Source: a virus. Taken from it: a stretch of DNA of 41,188 bases. Below are positions 8,258 to 16,194 of this stretch, piece after piece; position 1 is the stretch's first letter; every line of letters begins with the position of its first letter. Under the pieces are notes generated by a model, which was not told the origin of the DNA, did no database searches, and was given only the letters and a program-made list of their open reading frames with translations. The DNA lies in IMG/VR virus record IMGVR_UViG_3300045241_000093, positions 1 to 41,188 of that record; one strand, written 5' to 3'. Position numbers and translations under genes: made by a program.

Positions 8258-8950
8258 TCAGTCCGTCCCGTAGAGGGTGCAGCGCGTCCCGGCCTTGAAG
8301 TTGCCGCCGGACGTCAAGATCAGCGTGATCCGGTTGACCGCCGCCGCGCTCCGCCAGAACCCGCCGATCCGGTCGGTCTGCAACGTCCCGGTCGTCGTGC
8401 CCGTCTTGCAACTGCTGATCGTGGAAGTGACCTTGTGGAACGTGACGCCCTGCGCGTCGTTGATAGTCACGACCGAACTGCCGTCGGCGCCGGCGGGGGC
8501 GGTGTTGCCTGCCACGCTGCCGATGTACGCGAACGTCTGCGCGAACGCCTCCTGCCCGACAACCACGGCGGCGCCGCCCCGGAGAATCTCGTAGTCGTAG
8601 TTCGCGCCGGTGTCGTTGTTGAACCGCAACCCCACAGAGTCGGTGATCGCCGCCGCCGACGAACGGCCTTGCACGACCAGCCGCAGATGCCGGAACGCCG
8701 GGATGCTCGTTATGTCGATCGTCGCTGCGTCGCCGCCCAACATGGAATCGAAGATCGCCGGCTGCCCACCCCACGTGAGCGTTTGGCCGACGCCGCCGAC
8801 CGCCTGCCCCGCGGCGCCGCCGGCGAGGACCGCCAGCAGCGCGTTCATTTCGGTTTGAACAGCCGCAAAGTTGTTGCGGAGGTCGGACGCCACGATCAGA
8901 GAGTTGGTTCCGATCGAACCCAACGCCAACGCGGAAGGAAGCGACGGCAT
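8258..8950 (-). CDS. Tail fibre/receptor-binding candidate, paralogue 1 of 3
   Basis: A 230-aa protein, first transcribed of the triplet, 12 nt after the nozzle gene. Blocks in order are NNFAAVQTEMNALL (about 27-40), AFRHLRLVVQGRS, LRFNNDTGANYDYEIL, DRIGGFWRSAAAVNRITL and a final GTRCTLYGTD. These match its two downstream paralogues position for position, while the stretches between blocks differ. The arrangement resembles phage fibre genes multiplied to widen host range. No enzymatic motif is seen, so it is unlikely to be a depolymerase. Confidence 0.76.
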   Translation of the reverse strand: MPSLPSALALGSIGTNSLIVASDLRNNFAAVQTEMNALLAVLAGGAAGQAVGGVGQTLTWGGQPAIFDSMLGGDAATIDITSIPAFRHLRLVVQGRSSAAAITDSVGLRFNNDTGANYDYEILRGGAAVVVGQEAFAQTFAYIGSVAGNTAPAGADGSSVVTINDAQGVTFHKVTSTISSCKTGTTTGTLQTDRIGGFWRSAAAVNRITLILTSGGNFKAGTRCTLYGTD

Positions 8951-8962
8951 CCGAACCCCCTT

Positions 8963-10480
8963 CTACGCGAGGAACATCGGTACGTACTCAACCTCGAACC
9001 CGTATACGGCGAAGAACCCGACGGTCGGGCTGACGCCTCCGAGGATCGCCTGCCCCGCCGCGACCGTGCTCGAGCTCCCCGTGAACTTCAACGAGAACTG
9101 CCGGCAGGTGCCGAGCGAGAAGATCGGTTGGGTGTTCTGCGCCGTCGGGATCGAGTAGAAGCCGCCGTCGTCCCAATGCAGCCCGGCGTCGTAGAACGCG
9201 TTGCCGGTGCCGGTCAGGTCGAACGTCTGACTGTCGCCGCCGCCTAGCTGGAAGTCATGAAGCACCGTCAGCGTGCCGGAGCCGCGGCCGTGCAACCGCA
9301 GCTGCCACAAAGCGGCGAGGAAGCCGCCGTTCGGCTCGAACCATCGTGTCTGGAACCGCCAGCTGATCGCGGCGCCGTCGTCGGTGCCGCCGGAGTCCAT
9401 CTGGTACACCTGCCCGGTCACCGTCGGGGAGCCGGCGTACACAACGTCGGTGGTCCCCTGGGACGTCGCGTAGCACGACGCGGCGTTCGAGTGCGGCGCC
9501 AACCAGCCCTGGTCGGGGTGGTACTCCAACGCGAGGTCGTTCGCGGTCGAGGCGCCGTGGCAGAGCGAGAACAGCGCCCGGTTCTTCTTCCGGCCGGCGC
9601 AGAACAGGTCGAGCTTCGTAAGGTTGATCTGGGCGGGGTCCCACAACGGCAGGAACCGGTCGGACACGTTCCGCATCCCGATCTGCCCCATCTGCCACTC
9701 GTGGATGCCGCGCCGCGACAGCGTCAGCACCTTCGCGCCGATCGGCACGACCGACAGCGCCGACGCCGCACCGGTGGTCGCGTCGATCACCTCATAGGCG
9801 CCGGTCGCCGGGTCGAAGATGCGGTACGTCGACTCCTGCTTGCACGCGATCAGACCGGAGCGTCCGAGGACGTCGATCCCCGGCGCGATCTTCAACGCGA
9901 CGATCTGCTCGTTGTCTTTCGTGCGAATCTCGTTGAAGTCGGTGGCGGAGTAGTTCGTCGGGTCACCCGCGACCGACCATGTGACGCGCGCCTTGTTCGT
10001 CGGGTCGCCGGCCGACCACAGCTTGTTCTGCCACACCTCGAGGCAGTTCCCCTTCGGCGCGTCCACGTCGGCGACGACGGTGAACGTCACACCGTCGGTT
10101 GACGTGAACAGACCGTCGACCGGATGGATGACACACAGCTTGCCGGCGAAGTCGGCGAACCCGACACGGGCCGACGTGGAGAACGTCTTGTTCGCGACCG
10201 TCGACGTGCCCTTGTAAAGCGACGCGCCAGCCTGCACGATCAACGCGCCGGCGGTGGTCGACCACCATTCGTTCTGCACGACGCCGCCGCCGTACGCCGA
10301 GCCGTTGAACTTCGCCATCCCCAACCGTTCGACGGCGCCGCCGCGCTCGTCATAGCTGATGTTCAGCGAGTCGAGCACCTCGTCCGGGGCGAGCTCCGAG
10401 GCGGCGTCGCGGACGTTCGGGCCGCCGGCGAAGTTCCGTTCCGACTGGCCGCGCAGCCAAATCCGCATCCGTGACGGCAT
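8963..10480 (-). CDS. Beta-propeller tail hub/nozzle protein (T7 gp12 / P22 gp10 type)
   Basis: A 505-aa beta-rich protein. The N-terminus has the typical hub start with SERNFAGGPNVRDAA and LNISYDERGGAVERLG (gene products that read a list of positions onto a propeller), then repeated WW/GALIVQAG, VIALKIAP-type and RRGIHEWQ blades. The C-terminal portion is a jelly-roll-like strand-rich region. This pattern, the roughly 500-aa length and the position right after a small helical adaptor fit the nozzle protein that closes the podovirus tail. It precedes three fibre-type genes that probably attach to it. Assignment is by architecture and context. Confidence 0.75.
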   Translation of the reverse strand: MPSRMRIWLRGQSERNFAGGPNVRDAASELAPDEVLDSLNISYDERGGAVERLGMAKFNGSAYGGGVVQNEWWSTTAGALIVQAGASLYKGTSTVANKTFSTSARVGFADFAGKLCVIHPVDGLFTSTDGVTFTVVADVDAPKGNCLEVWQNKLWSAGDPTNKARVTWSVAGDPTNYSATDFNEIRTKDNEQIVALKIAPGIDVLGRSGLIACKQESTYRIFDPATGAYEVIDATTGAASALSVVPIGAKVLTLSRRGIHEWQMGQIGMRNVSDRFLPLWDPAQINLTKLDLFCAGRKKNRALFSLCHGASTANDLALEYHPDQGWLAPHSNAASCYATSQGTTDVVYAGSPTVTGQVYQMDSGGTDDGAAISWRFQTRWFEPNGGFLAALWQLRLHGRGSGTLTVLHDFQLGGGDSQTFDLTGTGNAFYDAGLHWDDGGFYSIPTAQNTQPIFSLGTCRQFSLKFTGSSSTVAAGQAILGGVSPTVGFFAVYGFEVEYVPMFLA

Positions 10481-10489
10481 GGGCGCCTC

Positions 10490-11116
10490 CTAGCAGGGAC
10501 GGTACGCGGGAGACTGCTCGCGGCCGGACCGCACCGCCGTCAGGTAGTTGTTGCGGAGCGACTGGATCGCCGCCTGAAAGTCGCCCTCGAAATCGGCGGT
10601 GAAGTTCGGGACCGGGATCAGCTTGAACCCTTCCGCCTTCGCGCCGTGGACGAGCGCCAGGTCGTACCCGTCGGGCAGGCCGGTCGAGTCGCCGTCCGCG
10701 GACAGCACCGGCTTCGACCGCTCGTACTCCAAGATGTAAGCGCTCGAGGTTTCCGATGACTTCGGGCCGACGAGCATCGTGGAGCCGCGCACCGTGAACG
10801 CCTCCGGCAGCCCCGACGTGCTCGTTTGCAGGTTCGCGTTGTAGGCGTCCTGAAACGCGCGCGGCGAACGGTACGCCGTCAGCTGGTTGCCCCGCGTGTT
10901 GTAGAGCGCGTTCGCGACCTGAAAGTCGGCGGGCAACCCGGAGACGGTTTGCGAGCCGGCGGTGACGGTGACGGTCGCGGACGCCTGCCGAAACGTCCAG
11001 TCCTCAAGGTCCCAAATGAACGCGTGCCGCATCTGAATCCACAGCTTCGCGCTCGCGCGTTTCGCTTCGGAGAACGCGTCGGCGAGGACGGCGTCCTGAA
11101 TGTCTTTGAACGTCAT
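10490..11116 (-). CDS. Tail adaptor protein (T7 gp11 / P22 gp4 type)
   Basis: A 208-aa protein with N-terminal helices (TFKDIQDAVLADAF and AKLWIQMRHAFIWDLEDWTFRQAS), a small beta region (ATVTVTAGSQTVSGLPADFQ) and C-terminal helices. This is the layout of podovirus head-to-tail adaptors that bind the portal and seat the nozzle. Its start overlaps the end of the upstream gene by 4 nt, and the nozzle gene follows after 9 nt, matching the conserved adaptor-nozzle gene order. No alternative family seems better. Confidence 0.78.
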   Translation of the reverse strand: MTFKDIQDAVLADAFSEAKRASAKLWIQMRHAFIWDLEDWTFRQASATVTVTAGSQTVSGLPADFQVANALYNTRGNQLTAYRSPRAFQDAYNANLQTSTSGLPEAFTVRGSTMLVGPKSSETSSAYILEYERSKPVLSADGDSTGLPDGYDLALVHGAKAEGFKLIPVPNFTADFEGDFQAAIQSLRNNYLTAVRSGREQSPAYRPC

Positions 11117-11604
11117 GGGCGCAGATCAGGGTTCGGTGTTTTCGCGCGCACACGATCACGGGCCATCCGCAACGACTGAGAACGCGGCAACGGCGCCATC
11201 TTCTTCTCATCGAGCTTCGGCCCGAACTCCTTCACGATCGCCTCGGCGTCACGCATGTAGTCCTTCCGATGCTCCGCCCGCACCCGCCGGTCGACCTCAT
11301 CGACGTTGCCGGGTGTGCCGCGCGTGTTGCGGTCGTGCTTCTGCACCTCGTCCACGAGGCTCATCGACAGCGGCAACGGCTCCCCGTACCCGTTCTTCCG
11401 CCAGCAGACGACGAGCTCGAACGAACCGTCCGGTGCGCGCCGGTTCACTGACCACGCCCACCGCATCGTCTCGGCGTCCATCTGCCGGATGAGCTCGAGC
11501 TCCGGGTCATGGTGTTTCAGGGCAGCCGCAACAGCGGACTCGTCAGCGCTGTATTCAGCGACGACGAGCCCGCTTGCGTTACGGCTGTAAACCAGACCCG
11601 CCAC
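11113..11604 (-). CDS. Conserved hypothetical protein between coat and tail adaptor
   Basis: A 163-aa protein directly downstream of the coat gene (3 nt) and overlapping the adaptor start by 4 nt. The N-terminal part mixes strands and helices (ALKHHDPELELIRQ). A Trp/Val-rich centre (SFELVVCWRKNGYGEPLPLS) is followed by a charged helical C-terminus with many Arg/Lys. The position suggests a head-completion or DNA-binding protein. No recognisable catalytic motif is seen and the function is unknown. Confidence 0.72.
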   Translation of the reverse strand: MAGLVYSRNASGLVVAEYSADESAVAAALKHHDPELELIRQMDAETMRWAWSVNRRAPDGSFELVVCWRKNGYGEPLPLSMSLVDEVQKHDRNTRGTPGNVDEVDRRVRAEHRKDYMRDAEAIVKEFGPKLDEKKMAPLPRSQSLRMARDRVRAKTPNPDLRP

Positions 11605-11607
11605 GTA

Positions 11608-12918
11608 TCAGGTCGCGACGGCCAGGTTGTTCAGGAACACCATGCTGTTGCAGATTTTCGCGCCGAGCTGGACGCGGTCGAGCATGTCCGCTTCCTTGAG
11701 CAGCGTCGGCGAGAATCTGCGGTAGACGGCGCCGTCGTCATCGAGCAGCGACGGGCCGGGCTTGTCACCGTAGAGAACGAGGTGGTTCTTCACGATGAGC
11801 TTGACCTTGCCCTTCTGCGCCGACGGTTCCTTGATGCACGGGAACGGCTTGTCGGCGACGTCCACGATGATCCCCGGGAACCCCGATTTGATCTGCCCGA
11901 ACTGCGGGTCGTACCGCACCTGCGCGAACTTCCCGGAGGTGTAGAGGTCGATCGCGGCGGGATCTCCGATCGCGAAGTCCCACACGCCGACGGCGGCACG
12001 CCGGCCACGCCGTACGGCGGCCTGGAACATCTGGTCGGACAGAGCCACCGTGGTTGTGTCTCCGTTCCGGCCGTCTGTGCCCTGCCACTGTTGCGTGGTC
12101 GCCTTGTCGAGCGTCTCGAACACACCGGTCACGGCTGCGACCTGTTCGATGCCCTGCGCGGCGAGTGTGCCTGCGAGCGCCGGCGTCGTCGCCGAGCCCG
12201 GGATGAAGATGCCTTCGAGGGTGGAGAACGTGATGTTGCCGGAGTCGCCGTCGGACGCCTGCGCCGCCGTGTCGAACACGACGGTCTGCGTCGTTGTCGA
12301 GTCGACCACCGACGCGATGCGTCTCCGCTTCCCTCCGGTCGTCGGGACCGCCGTTGACTTCGTCGCGACGTCCCACACCGTTCCCGGCAGCAGAATGTCC
12401 ATGTTCGCCGTACCCGTGAGGGACACGTTGATCGACAGCCCCGGCGACGTTCCCGAGACAATGTCGGACACCTTGCCGGTGCCGTCACCGAGGAACGTGT
12501 AGTTCTCGGTGCGGGCCAGCGCCGTGCGCGCCTGGTCGGTGAGTTCCTCCACCGCGGCGGCACCCGAGTTGTCGAACGTGTCGCGCTCGAGGTCCACCGA
12601 CAGGTTGAACGGCTGGACCATGTCGCAGAGGACGATGTTGACCTGCTGAGACGCGAGAGCCTGCGGACGGTTCCACGTCTGTGTTTCTGTCACCCATCCG
12701 CCTGCCGGCAGCTGAGCGAGGACGATCGTGTGTCGAACGTTCTTGCCGGAGAACACCTCGCGGCCTGCGTTCGACGGGGTGATCCGGCCGACGTGCTGCG
12801 GATCGCCGACTCCTGAGAGCTCGGCGAGTAGCGGCGCCTCGGTCGGGAACACCTGGACCACCTTCCCCTGCATTTCGTAGAGGAAGGCAGACCATTGGGC
12901 TTTCGTGTTGTCGGCCAT
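11608..12918 (-). CDS. Major capsid protein, HK97-fold type (P22-like coat)
   Basis: A 436-aa protein in the coat position, right after a Glu/Gln-rich scaffold gene. Features fitting a coat are an N-terminal helix, the segment VTETQTWNRPQALASQQVNI, a long helix with AAAVEELTDQARTALARTEN (spine helix/E-loop region), an Asp-rich insertion domain around 150-230, and a C-terminal QVRYDPQFGQIKSGF/VQLGAKICNSMVFLNNLAVAT end typical of the A-domain. An AAAGGGG Shine-Dalgarno lies about 10 nt before the ATG. P22-like coats often have an inserted beta domain, as seen here, but the match is by pattern only. Confidence 0.85.
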   Translation of the reverse strand: MADNTKAQWSAFLYEMQGKVVQVFPTEAPLLAELSGVGDPQHVGRITPSNAGREVFSGKNVRHTIVLAQLPAGGWVTETQTWNRPQALASQQVNIVLCDMVQPFNLSVDLERDTFDNSGAAAVEELTDQARTALARTENYTFLGDGTGKVSDIVSGTSPGLSINVSLTGTANMDILLPGTVWDVATKSTAVPTTGGKRRRIASVVDSTTTQTVVFDTAAQASDGDSGNITFSTLEGIFIPGSATTPALAGTLAAQGIEQVAAVTGVFETLDKATTQQWQGTDGRNGDTTTVALSDQMFQAAVRRGRRAAVGVWDFAIGDPAAIDLYTSGKFAQVRYDPQFGQIKSGFPGIIVDVADKPFPCIKEPSAQKGKVKLIVKNHLVLYGDKPGPSLLDDDGAVYRRFSPTLLKEADMLDRVQLGAKICNSMVFLNNLAVAT

Positions 12919-12962
12919 GCCGTGTTGCCCCTTTCAGGGTTGCGTCGTGCTGGTGAGGGAAT

Positions 12963-12993
12963 CCGGGCGGCGGGAGTCGAACCCGCCGTCCGG
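12963..12993 (-). terminator. Strong hairpin with a tRNA T-arm-like core between scaffold and coat genes
   Basis: On the minus strand CGGCGGG-TTCGACT-CCCGCCG (12968-12988) forms a perfect 7-bp GC stem with a 7-base loop, extended by CCGG/CCGG pairs after one mismatch. It lies just after the scaffold stop and about 45 nt before the coat start. No U tract follows, so it may be a processing or attenuation hairpin that protects or boosts coat mRNA rather than a full terminator. The loop equals a tRNA T-loop, but no acceptor or anticodon arm is present. Confidence 0.55.
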
Positions 12994-12994
12994 G

Positions 12995-13723
12995 TCAGCG
13001 GTCGTTGTTGCCGAAGAAGCGGGCGGTTACCGAACCGCCCTCGCGGTAGTTCGGCATCACGCGCTCCTGCACCCCTTGGGTGTACGTCGACCCGGGCTCA
13101 CCGGGTGCGCCCGCCAGGGTGGCGAGTTGGTTCGTGTATTGGTCGACGGCCTGCTTGCGGAACCGCAACTCGAACTCGCGCTGCTGCCTCGCCGCCTCCT
13201 GCAACGCAGCCTCGGCCGCCTTCGGACCCGGTCCGAAACGCTGCACCATTTCCGGGTGGAGACGGTCGGCGCGGAGCCGCGCCATTTCCTTGTCGAACTC
13301 GCCGTCCGTAGCGGCGAGGTCGCCGAGAATGTCCAGCGCTCGTTCCTCGCCCTCGGACAGCTGCGCGTCGTTCTGGAACTCGCGGAACGGCGCCGTCTTG
13401 GCCTCGATGTACCGATCGAGGTCCTCGTGGAACGTGTCGGGCCTCTCCCACGGGTCCGGCCGCGGAATGTCGGCGGCGTTCTGCTGCGGCTGGTACACCT
13501 GCGCCCGCTGCTGTTCCAACTGAGCGAGGTACGACACCGCGCCTTGCAGCCGCTCCCACTCCTCCTGCGCCGGCGCCCACGGGGCTGCCTCCGGCTCCGG
13601 TGCGACGTCGCCGGCCGGCTCCGGCGGCGCCGGCACGAAGCCGGGGTCGCCGCCGTCGTCGGTGTCGAAGTCGAAAACGTGGCGGTCGAGGTGCGAACCG
13701 CCGAACGTGTGTTGCAGGGTCAT
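12995..13723 (-). CDS. Capsid scaffolding protein
   Basis: A 242-aa acidic, Gln/Glu/Ala-rich protein just upstream of the coat gene, the canonical scaffold position. It has a disordered Pro/Glu-rich N-terminal part (FVPAPPEPAGDVAPEPEAAP), helical heptad-rich segments (LQGAVSYLAQLEQQRAQVYQ; AAEAALQEAARQQREFELRF) and a short basic/aromatic C-terminus. Two ATGs are available: the outer, at 13732, sits one base after the Shine-Dalgarno AAAGGAG, too close. The inner, at 13723, has about 10 nt spacing and is preferred. Scaffold role is inferred from composition and order. Confidence 0.82.
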   Translation of the reverse strand: MTLQHTFGGSHLDRHVFDFDTDDGGDPGFVPAPPEPAGDVAPEPEAAPWAPAQEEWERLQGAVSYLAQLEQQRAQVYQPQQNAADIPRPDPWERPDTFHEDLDRYIEAKTAPFREFQNDAQLSEGEERALDILGDLAATDGEFDKEMARLRADRLHPEMVQRFGPGPKAAEAALQEAARQQREFELRFRKQAVDQYTNQLATLAGAPGEPGSTYTQGVQERVMPNYREGGSVTARFFGNNDR

Positions 13724-13728
13724 ACCGG

Positions 13729-14001
13729 TCATGCTCCTTTCGCTGCTGCCTTCCTGTCGGCGGCGGCCTGCTTCTCCGCAGCCTCGGCCGCCTCGATGGC
13801 GGCTTTCTCGTCGGCGGCGGCCTGCTTCTCCGCCTCCGCAGCCTTCGCCGCGGCTTCCTTCTCCTGCGCCGCCTGGTCCTCGGCTTCCTGCTTCGCGCGG
13901 GCCTCGGCCTGGTCTGCGTCATCGAACGCGGACAGGTACAGGCCCGTCGCGATCTGGAACCCCCGCTCGAGACGGGCGACTCTTGCTTCGAGCTCGTTCA
14001 C
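13729..14001 (-). CDS. Ala/Glu/Lys-rich coiled-coil protein upstream of scaffold
   Basis: A 90-aa protein made almost wholly of a charged coiled coil with AEAEKQAAADEKAA and AAEAAEKQAAADRKAA repeats, with a hydrophobic N-terminal helix (RVARLERGFQIATGLYL). The start is GTG with AAGGAG 9 nt upstream. It lies directly before the scaffold gene. It may be an auxiliary scaffold or a capsid assembly chaperone; the repeat could also bias any homology search. No more specific function can be given. Confidence 0.7.
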   Translation of the reverse strand: MNELEARVARLERGFQIATGLYLSAFDDADQAEARAKQEAEDQAAQEKEAAAKAAEAEKQAAADEKAAIEAAEAAEKQAAADRKAAAKGA

Positions 14002-14022
14002 GGTGATCCGCTCCTTCCTGGG

Positions 14023-14349
14023 TTAGGCGCCGGAATAGTTCCCGTGCGCGGCGATGCGGCACGTGGCCGCGGCCTGGTTGCCTGACACTTCGACGCCCGT
14101 GGTCGACACGAACGCCTGTAGCTTCAGGTCGGCGTTGTCGGTCGCCCCGAACACGACCCGGTACAGCTGCGCCGCCGGGCCGACACCGTTGACTTCGGCC
14201 CAATAGCAGGAGTCGAGCCCGAGAGACTTCAGGGTGAGTGTGTCGCCGCCGGCGGAGTAGGCGCCGGACAGCGCGAGGTCGGCGGTCACGACGACGGACG
14301 CACCGACCCCCACGTGCTTCTTTCTCAGCGTGACGGTTACGGTTCCCAT
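14023..14349 (-). CDS. Small beta-rich capsid decoration-type protein
   Basis: A 108-aa protein, MGTVTVTLRKKHVGVGASVV at the start, composed of short strands with many Thr/Val/Gly and no charge clusters. It resembles small head-decoration or coat-associated proteins in composition. AAAGGAA precedes the ATG. It sits in the block of small beta-rich genes between the portal and the scaffold. The decoration role is inferred. Confidence 0.65.
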   Translation of the reverse strand: MGTVTVTLRKKHVGVGASVVVTADLALSGAYSAGGDTLTLKSLGLDSCYWAEVNGVGPAAQLYRVVFGATDNADLKLQAFVSTTGVEVSGNQAAATCRIAAHGNYSGA

Positions 14350-14370
14350 TCGTGTGTTCCTTTCGGTGTG

Positions 14371-15078
14371 TTAGCCGCCGCCGTGACGGTGACGGAACTG
14401 GTGAAGCTGCGAGGTGCCTACACCGCTGGCACCGGCGGCGGCGAAGTGCGCGGCGATCCGTCCCGCCGACAGCGCGTTGTAGACGGCGACGTCCTGAATG
14501 ACTCCGTCCCAGAGTTCGGCGCCGTTGCCGTTCGCGCCTGCGCGCACCGTGTCGACGCTAGTGAGCGCGCCAGTGGTGTGCGTGAGGTTCTGCTGAAACG
14601 TTCCGTTGACGTACAGGTCGACCGAGAAGTTCGCGTTCGCGACGAACACGACGTGGTAGATCGTGCCGGTCGACGGGACGAACGTAAAGCTGTAGTCCTT
14701 GATCCCGAATGTGGTGAACCGGAAGTGCGATCCCTGCGCGATGCTCGTGACGCCGACGCCCCATCCGCCGCCGGCGATGTGGCCGCACGTCAGGAACCGG
14801 CGGGCGGCGGTCGTGAACGTGTCGAGCCTGATCCATGACTCCACGACGAGCGGTAGCTGCTGCGGGATCGAGAAGGTGCCGGCTGCTGCGTTGCCGCCGG
14901 TGAAGTCGGCGCCGCGCTGCGTCGGGTCGCTGCCGACAAGCGCCGCCGCCTGAAACGCCACCGAGCCGGAGGAGGTGAGCGTGTTGCTGCCGATCTGGTC
15001 GGCGAACGGTGACGCCGCATCGGTCAGACGCCACCACGCCTGCGGGCTGTCCGCGAGAACCTCGCTGGCGTAGCTCAC
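14371..15078 (-). CDS. LamG/concanavalin A-like domain protein, likely surface decoration
   Basis: A 235-aa protein. SYASEVLADSPQAWWRLTDA at the N-terminus, then ADFTGGNAAAGTFSIP, LVVESWIRLD, IYHVVFVANANFSVDLYVNG and ELWDGVIQDVAVYNALSAGRIAAHFAAA, are the sequential strands of a laminin-G/concanavalin A-like jelly roll (LamG_3 type), which often binds carbohydrate. The GTG start overlaps the TGA of the upstream gene. Located with the decoration-like genes, it may sit on the capsid surface and bind polysaccharide or mucus. The fold call is good; the ligand and location are inferences. The last 20 residues, His/Arg/Gly-rich, look unstructured. Confidence 0.75.
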   Translation of the reverse strand: MSYASEVLADSPQAWWRLTDAASPFADQIGSNTLTSSGSVAFQAAALVGSDPTQRGADFTGGNAAAGTFSIPQQLPLVVESWIRLDTFTTAARRFLTCGHIAGGGWGVGVTSIAQGSHFRFTTFGIKDYSFTFVPSTGTIYHVVFVANANFSVDLYVNGTFQQNLTHTTGALTSVDTVRAGANGNGAELWDGVIQDVAVYNALSAGRIAAHFAAAGASGVGTSQLHQFRHRHGGG

Positions 15079-15332
15079 GGAACGTTGATCGTCTGACCGA
15101 CGCGGGTTTGCGCCTGCGCCGCGGTGTCGAGCGCCTCGCGCGCACGCGCGCCTGCGGCGCGCACATCAGGGATCAGACTTGCCAGCGGCGAGCCGGGTTC
15201 CGCGGAGAACGTCCGCTGGTAGAGCTCGTTCGTGTGCTGCGTGTCTGTCGCGGCGAAGTACGACACCGAGATCAGCACGCCGCTCTCGCCGTTCGCGTCG
15301 ACCGCCTTTACGACCGCCACCCATGCCGCCAT
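15075..15332 (-). CDS. Hypothetical structural-block protein, 85 aa
   Basis: An 85-aa protein with an N-terminal beta hairpin-like stretch (WVAVVKAVDANGESGVLISV) and a C-terminal amphipathic helix (LIPDVRAAGARAREALDTAA). An AGGGGG Shine-Dalgarno lies upstream of the ATG. It overlaps the LamG gene by GTGA. It might be a small virion or assembly factor; no family is recognised. Confidence 0.65.
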   Translation of the reverse strand: MAAWVAVVKAVDANGESGVLISVSYFAATDTQHTNELYQRTFSAEPGSPLASLIPDVRAAGARAREALDTAAQAQTRVGQTINVP

Positions 15333-15341
15333 GTGTGCCCC

Positions 15342-15617
15342 CTAGATCAGGTCGATCGAGCCGAGGATCGTGCCGGCCAGCACCTCAACGTAGACACCGC
15401 TTGGGTAGAGCGGTGCGCCGTTCGGCATCGAGTACGACTCCGACGCCGACGCGTTCGCCGGAAGCTGCACTTGTATGTACCGGGTGCCGGTCACGCTGCC
15501 GTCGCGGAAGTTGACGGTCGCTGCGACGCCGGTGTTCGACAGGTGCCACGACGCGATCCGTTTGCCTTTCCCGACGCCGGTGAGGTCGACGGTGCCGGTG
15601 ATCGCGAACAGCGCCAC
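15342..15617 (-). CDS. Small beta-rich protein of the decoration block, 91 aa
   Basis: A 91-aa protein reading KRIASWHLSNTGVAATVNF, then RDGSVTGTRYIQVQLPANAS and YPSGVYVEVLAGT. This strand pattern with RDGS and a polar central loop is common in small phage head or fibre-associated proteins. It starts with GTG and lacks a strong Shine-Dalgarno, so coupling to the upstream gene 7 nt away is likely. A decoration-like role is inferred from neighbours. Confidence 0.62.
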   Translation of the reverse strand: MALFAITGTVDLTGVGKGKRIASWHLSNTGVAATVNFRDGSVTGTRYIQVQLPANASASESYSMPNGAPLYPSGVYVEVLAGTILGSIDLI

Positions 15618-15624
15618 AGCCGGT

Positions 15625-16011
15625 TCAGGTGTTGCGGTACTGGACGACGAAGTTCGCGCGGTAGGTGACGCCGGTGTTCAGCGTCGTCACGAGCCTTGCG
15701 CGCGGCACGAACCTCACCTGCGACTGCGCGAGATACGCGGCGGTTGCGCCCACCGTCGTCCTCGCGATCGTCACCGCCGCCGTCTCGTTGTCGGACGGCA
15801 ACAGGATCAGGTCGAACCAGTTCGCGGACGCGTCGTTCACGGTGCCGGGGTCAAAGGTGCCCTGCGCCTTGAACGACACGGTTGTCCCGACGGCCTCGGC
15901 GACGAACTCGACCGCCCATAGGTTGCCGGCGGCGGGGAGCTCGATCCCCTGGTGGTTGTTGTTGCCGGTCGACCCCGGCGGGGCGGCGAACATCTTGAAG
16001 ATGGCGGCCAA
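15625..16011 (-). CDS. Beta-rich decoration-block protein, 128 aa
   Basis: A 128-aa protein. The start is TTG (position 16011) with GGAG six nt upstream. The sequence has alternating strands (LWAVEFVAEAVGTTVSFKAQ; WFDLILLPSDN; AAYLAQSQVRFVPRARLVTT; RANFVVQYRNT) and no cysteine or catalytic motif. The ending FVVQYRN and the arginine-rich strand resemble head-decoration beta-sandwich proteins. Function inferred only from fold-like pattern and position. Confidence 0.62.
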   Translation of the reverse strand: MAAIFKMFAAPPGSTGNNNHQGIELPAAGNLWAVEFVAEAVGTTVSFKAQGTFDPGTVNDASANWFDLILLPSDNETAAVTIARTTVGATAAYLAQSQVRFVPRARLVTTLNTGVTYRANFVVQYRNT

Positions 16012-16020
16012 TGTGGGCTC

Positions 16021-16191
16021 CTAGATCAGAGTGAGGATCAGGACGATTTCGTCGTTGTCGAACCGGGCTATCCACTCGTCTATGCGCCGGTAGTCGTCCG
16101 GGCCGATCAGCTTGACCGGGCCGCTGACGCCCGGGGTCGGCGGCGGCGGGCCGACGACGACAGCCACGCCGCCGAACGCCCACAGCAGCAT
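16021..16191 (-). CDS. Small protein with hydrophobic N-terminus, 56 aa
   Basis: A 56-aa frame starting MLLWAFGGVAVVVGPPPP, then VKLIGPDDYRRIDEWIARFD and ending VLILTLI. Gaps to both neighbours are only 3-9 nt and codons end mainly in G/C, so it is a good candidate for a real gene. The N-terminus could be a membrane segment or a small hydrophobic core. Function unknown. Confidence 0.55.
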   Translation of the reverse strand: MLLWAFGGVAVVVGPPPPTPGVSGPVKLIGPDDYRRIDEWIARFDNDEIVLILTLI

Positions 16192-16194
16192 GGT

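Noticed and set aside
12955-13035. Possible tRNA gene on the minus strand
   Set aside because: Only the T-arm-like hairpin is present; no acceptor partner, D arm or anticodon arm, and the region overlaps the scaffold 3' end.
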